From: a virus
Virus record (IMG/VR): IMGVR_UViG_3300047661_000045
Location: 1 to 21,182 of that record
Direction: 5' to 3' (one strand)
DNA length: 21,182 bases
This document shows, in pieces, positions 21,163 to 21,182 of the stretch; the first letter of the stretch is position 1, and every line of letters starts with the position of its first letter. The notes beneath the pieces were generated by a model that saw only the letters and a list, made by a program, of their open reading frames with translations, ran no database searches and was not told where the DNA came from. The position numbers and the translations under genes are program-made.

Positions 21163-21182
21163 ATGAGCCAATTGAATTGTAT
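21163..21182 (+). CDS. Start of a gene running off the right edge
   Basis: GGAGG at 21151-21155 precedes ATG at 21163 by 7 bases, then MSQLNC before the window ends. The ribosome-binding site and spacing are excellent, but only six codons are visible, so nothing can be said about function. Confidence 0.5.

Overview
The window is chromosomal DNA of a spore-forming Gram-positive bacterium, most likely a member of the Clostridia. The evidence is a germination protease gene (gpr), strong Shine-Dalgarno sequences of the AGGAGG type, consensus TTGACA/TATAAT promoters, and the protein types seen. An integrated genetic island of 13,662 bp occupies 1699-15360.

Left host flank (1-1721). Two consecutive minus-strand pyridoxamine-kinase-like genes come first; the second is cut by the window edge. 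They are followed by an intergenic stretch with a 107-bp MITE-like element, then tRNA-Ser(UGA) and tRNA-Ser(GCU) behind one promoter.

The island. It is inserted in the 3' end of tRNA-Ser(GCU) and bounded by a perfect 23-bp direct repeat (1699-1721 and 15361-15383). Insertion leaves the tRNA intact. The left end carries a leftward integrase and a leftward Cro/CI-type repressor, with a nearly ideal divergent promoter/operator region. The rightward genes are: a small protein, an excisionase-like HTH protein, a primase-polymerase split from its DUF3987 helicase, a J-domain protein, a small unknown protein, HK97-type portal, prohead protease, major capsid protein, gp6-like connector, HNH nuclease, and small and large terminase. 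After these come a possible ADP-ribosyltransferase-fold cargo gene, a ribbon-helix-helix regulator with its own promoter, a structured intergenic RNA region and a small unknown gene. There are no tail, baseplate, holin or endolysin genes. Integrase, repressor, excisionase, primase and a full head/packaging module without tails in under 14 kb is the layout of a capsid-forming phage-inducible chromosomal island (cf-PICI): a satellite that builds its own heads and borrows tails from a helper phage. That assignment is an inference from gene content.

The island also carries patterned non-coding DNA. There are three arrays of three 9-bp iterons (CACASAATR), candidate integrase arm sites at both ends (ACCCTTTA), and four copies of an inverted pair with fixed geometry, GTARTTAY-N16-GTAACTAC, in and around the J-domain gene. 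Two of those pairs, and a related palindrome, sit immediately upstream of Shine-Dalgarno sequences.

Right host flank (15384-21182). The original tRNA terminator now lies beyond attR. Beyond it is a decayed region with an IS3-family transposase tail, several ATACTAATT-type inverted-repeat elements and a GRAM/PH-like membrane protein pseudogene with two lesions. Then come topB (topoisomerase III), an unknown single-pass membrane protein and gpr, all on the minus strand, and at the right edge the start of a plus-strand gene.
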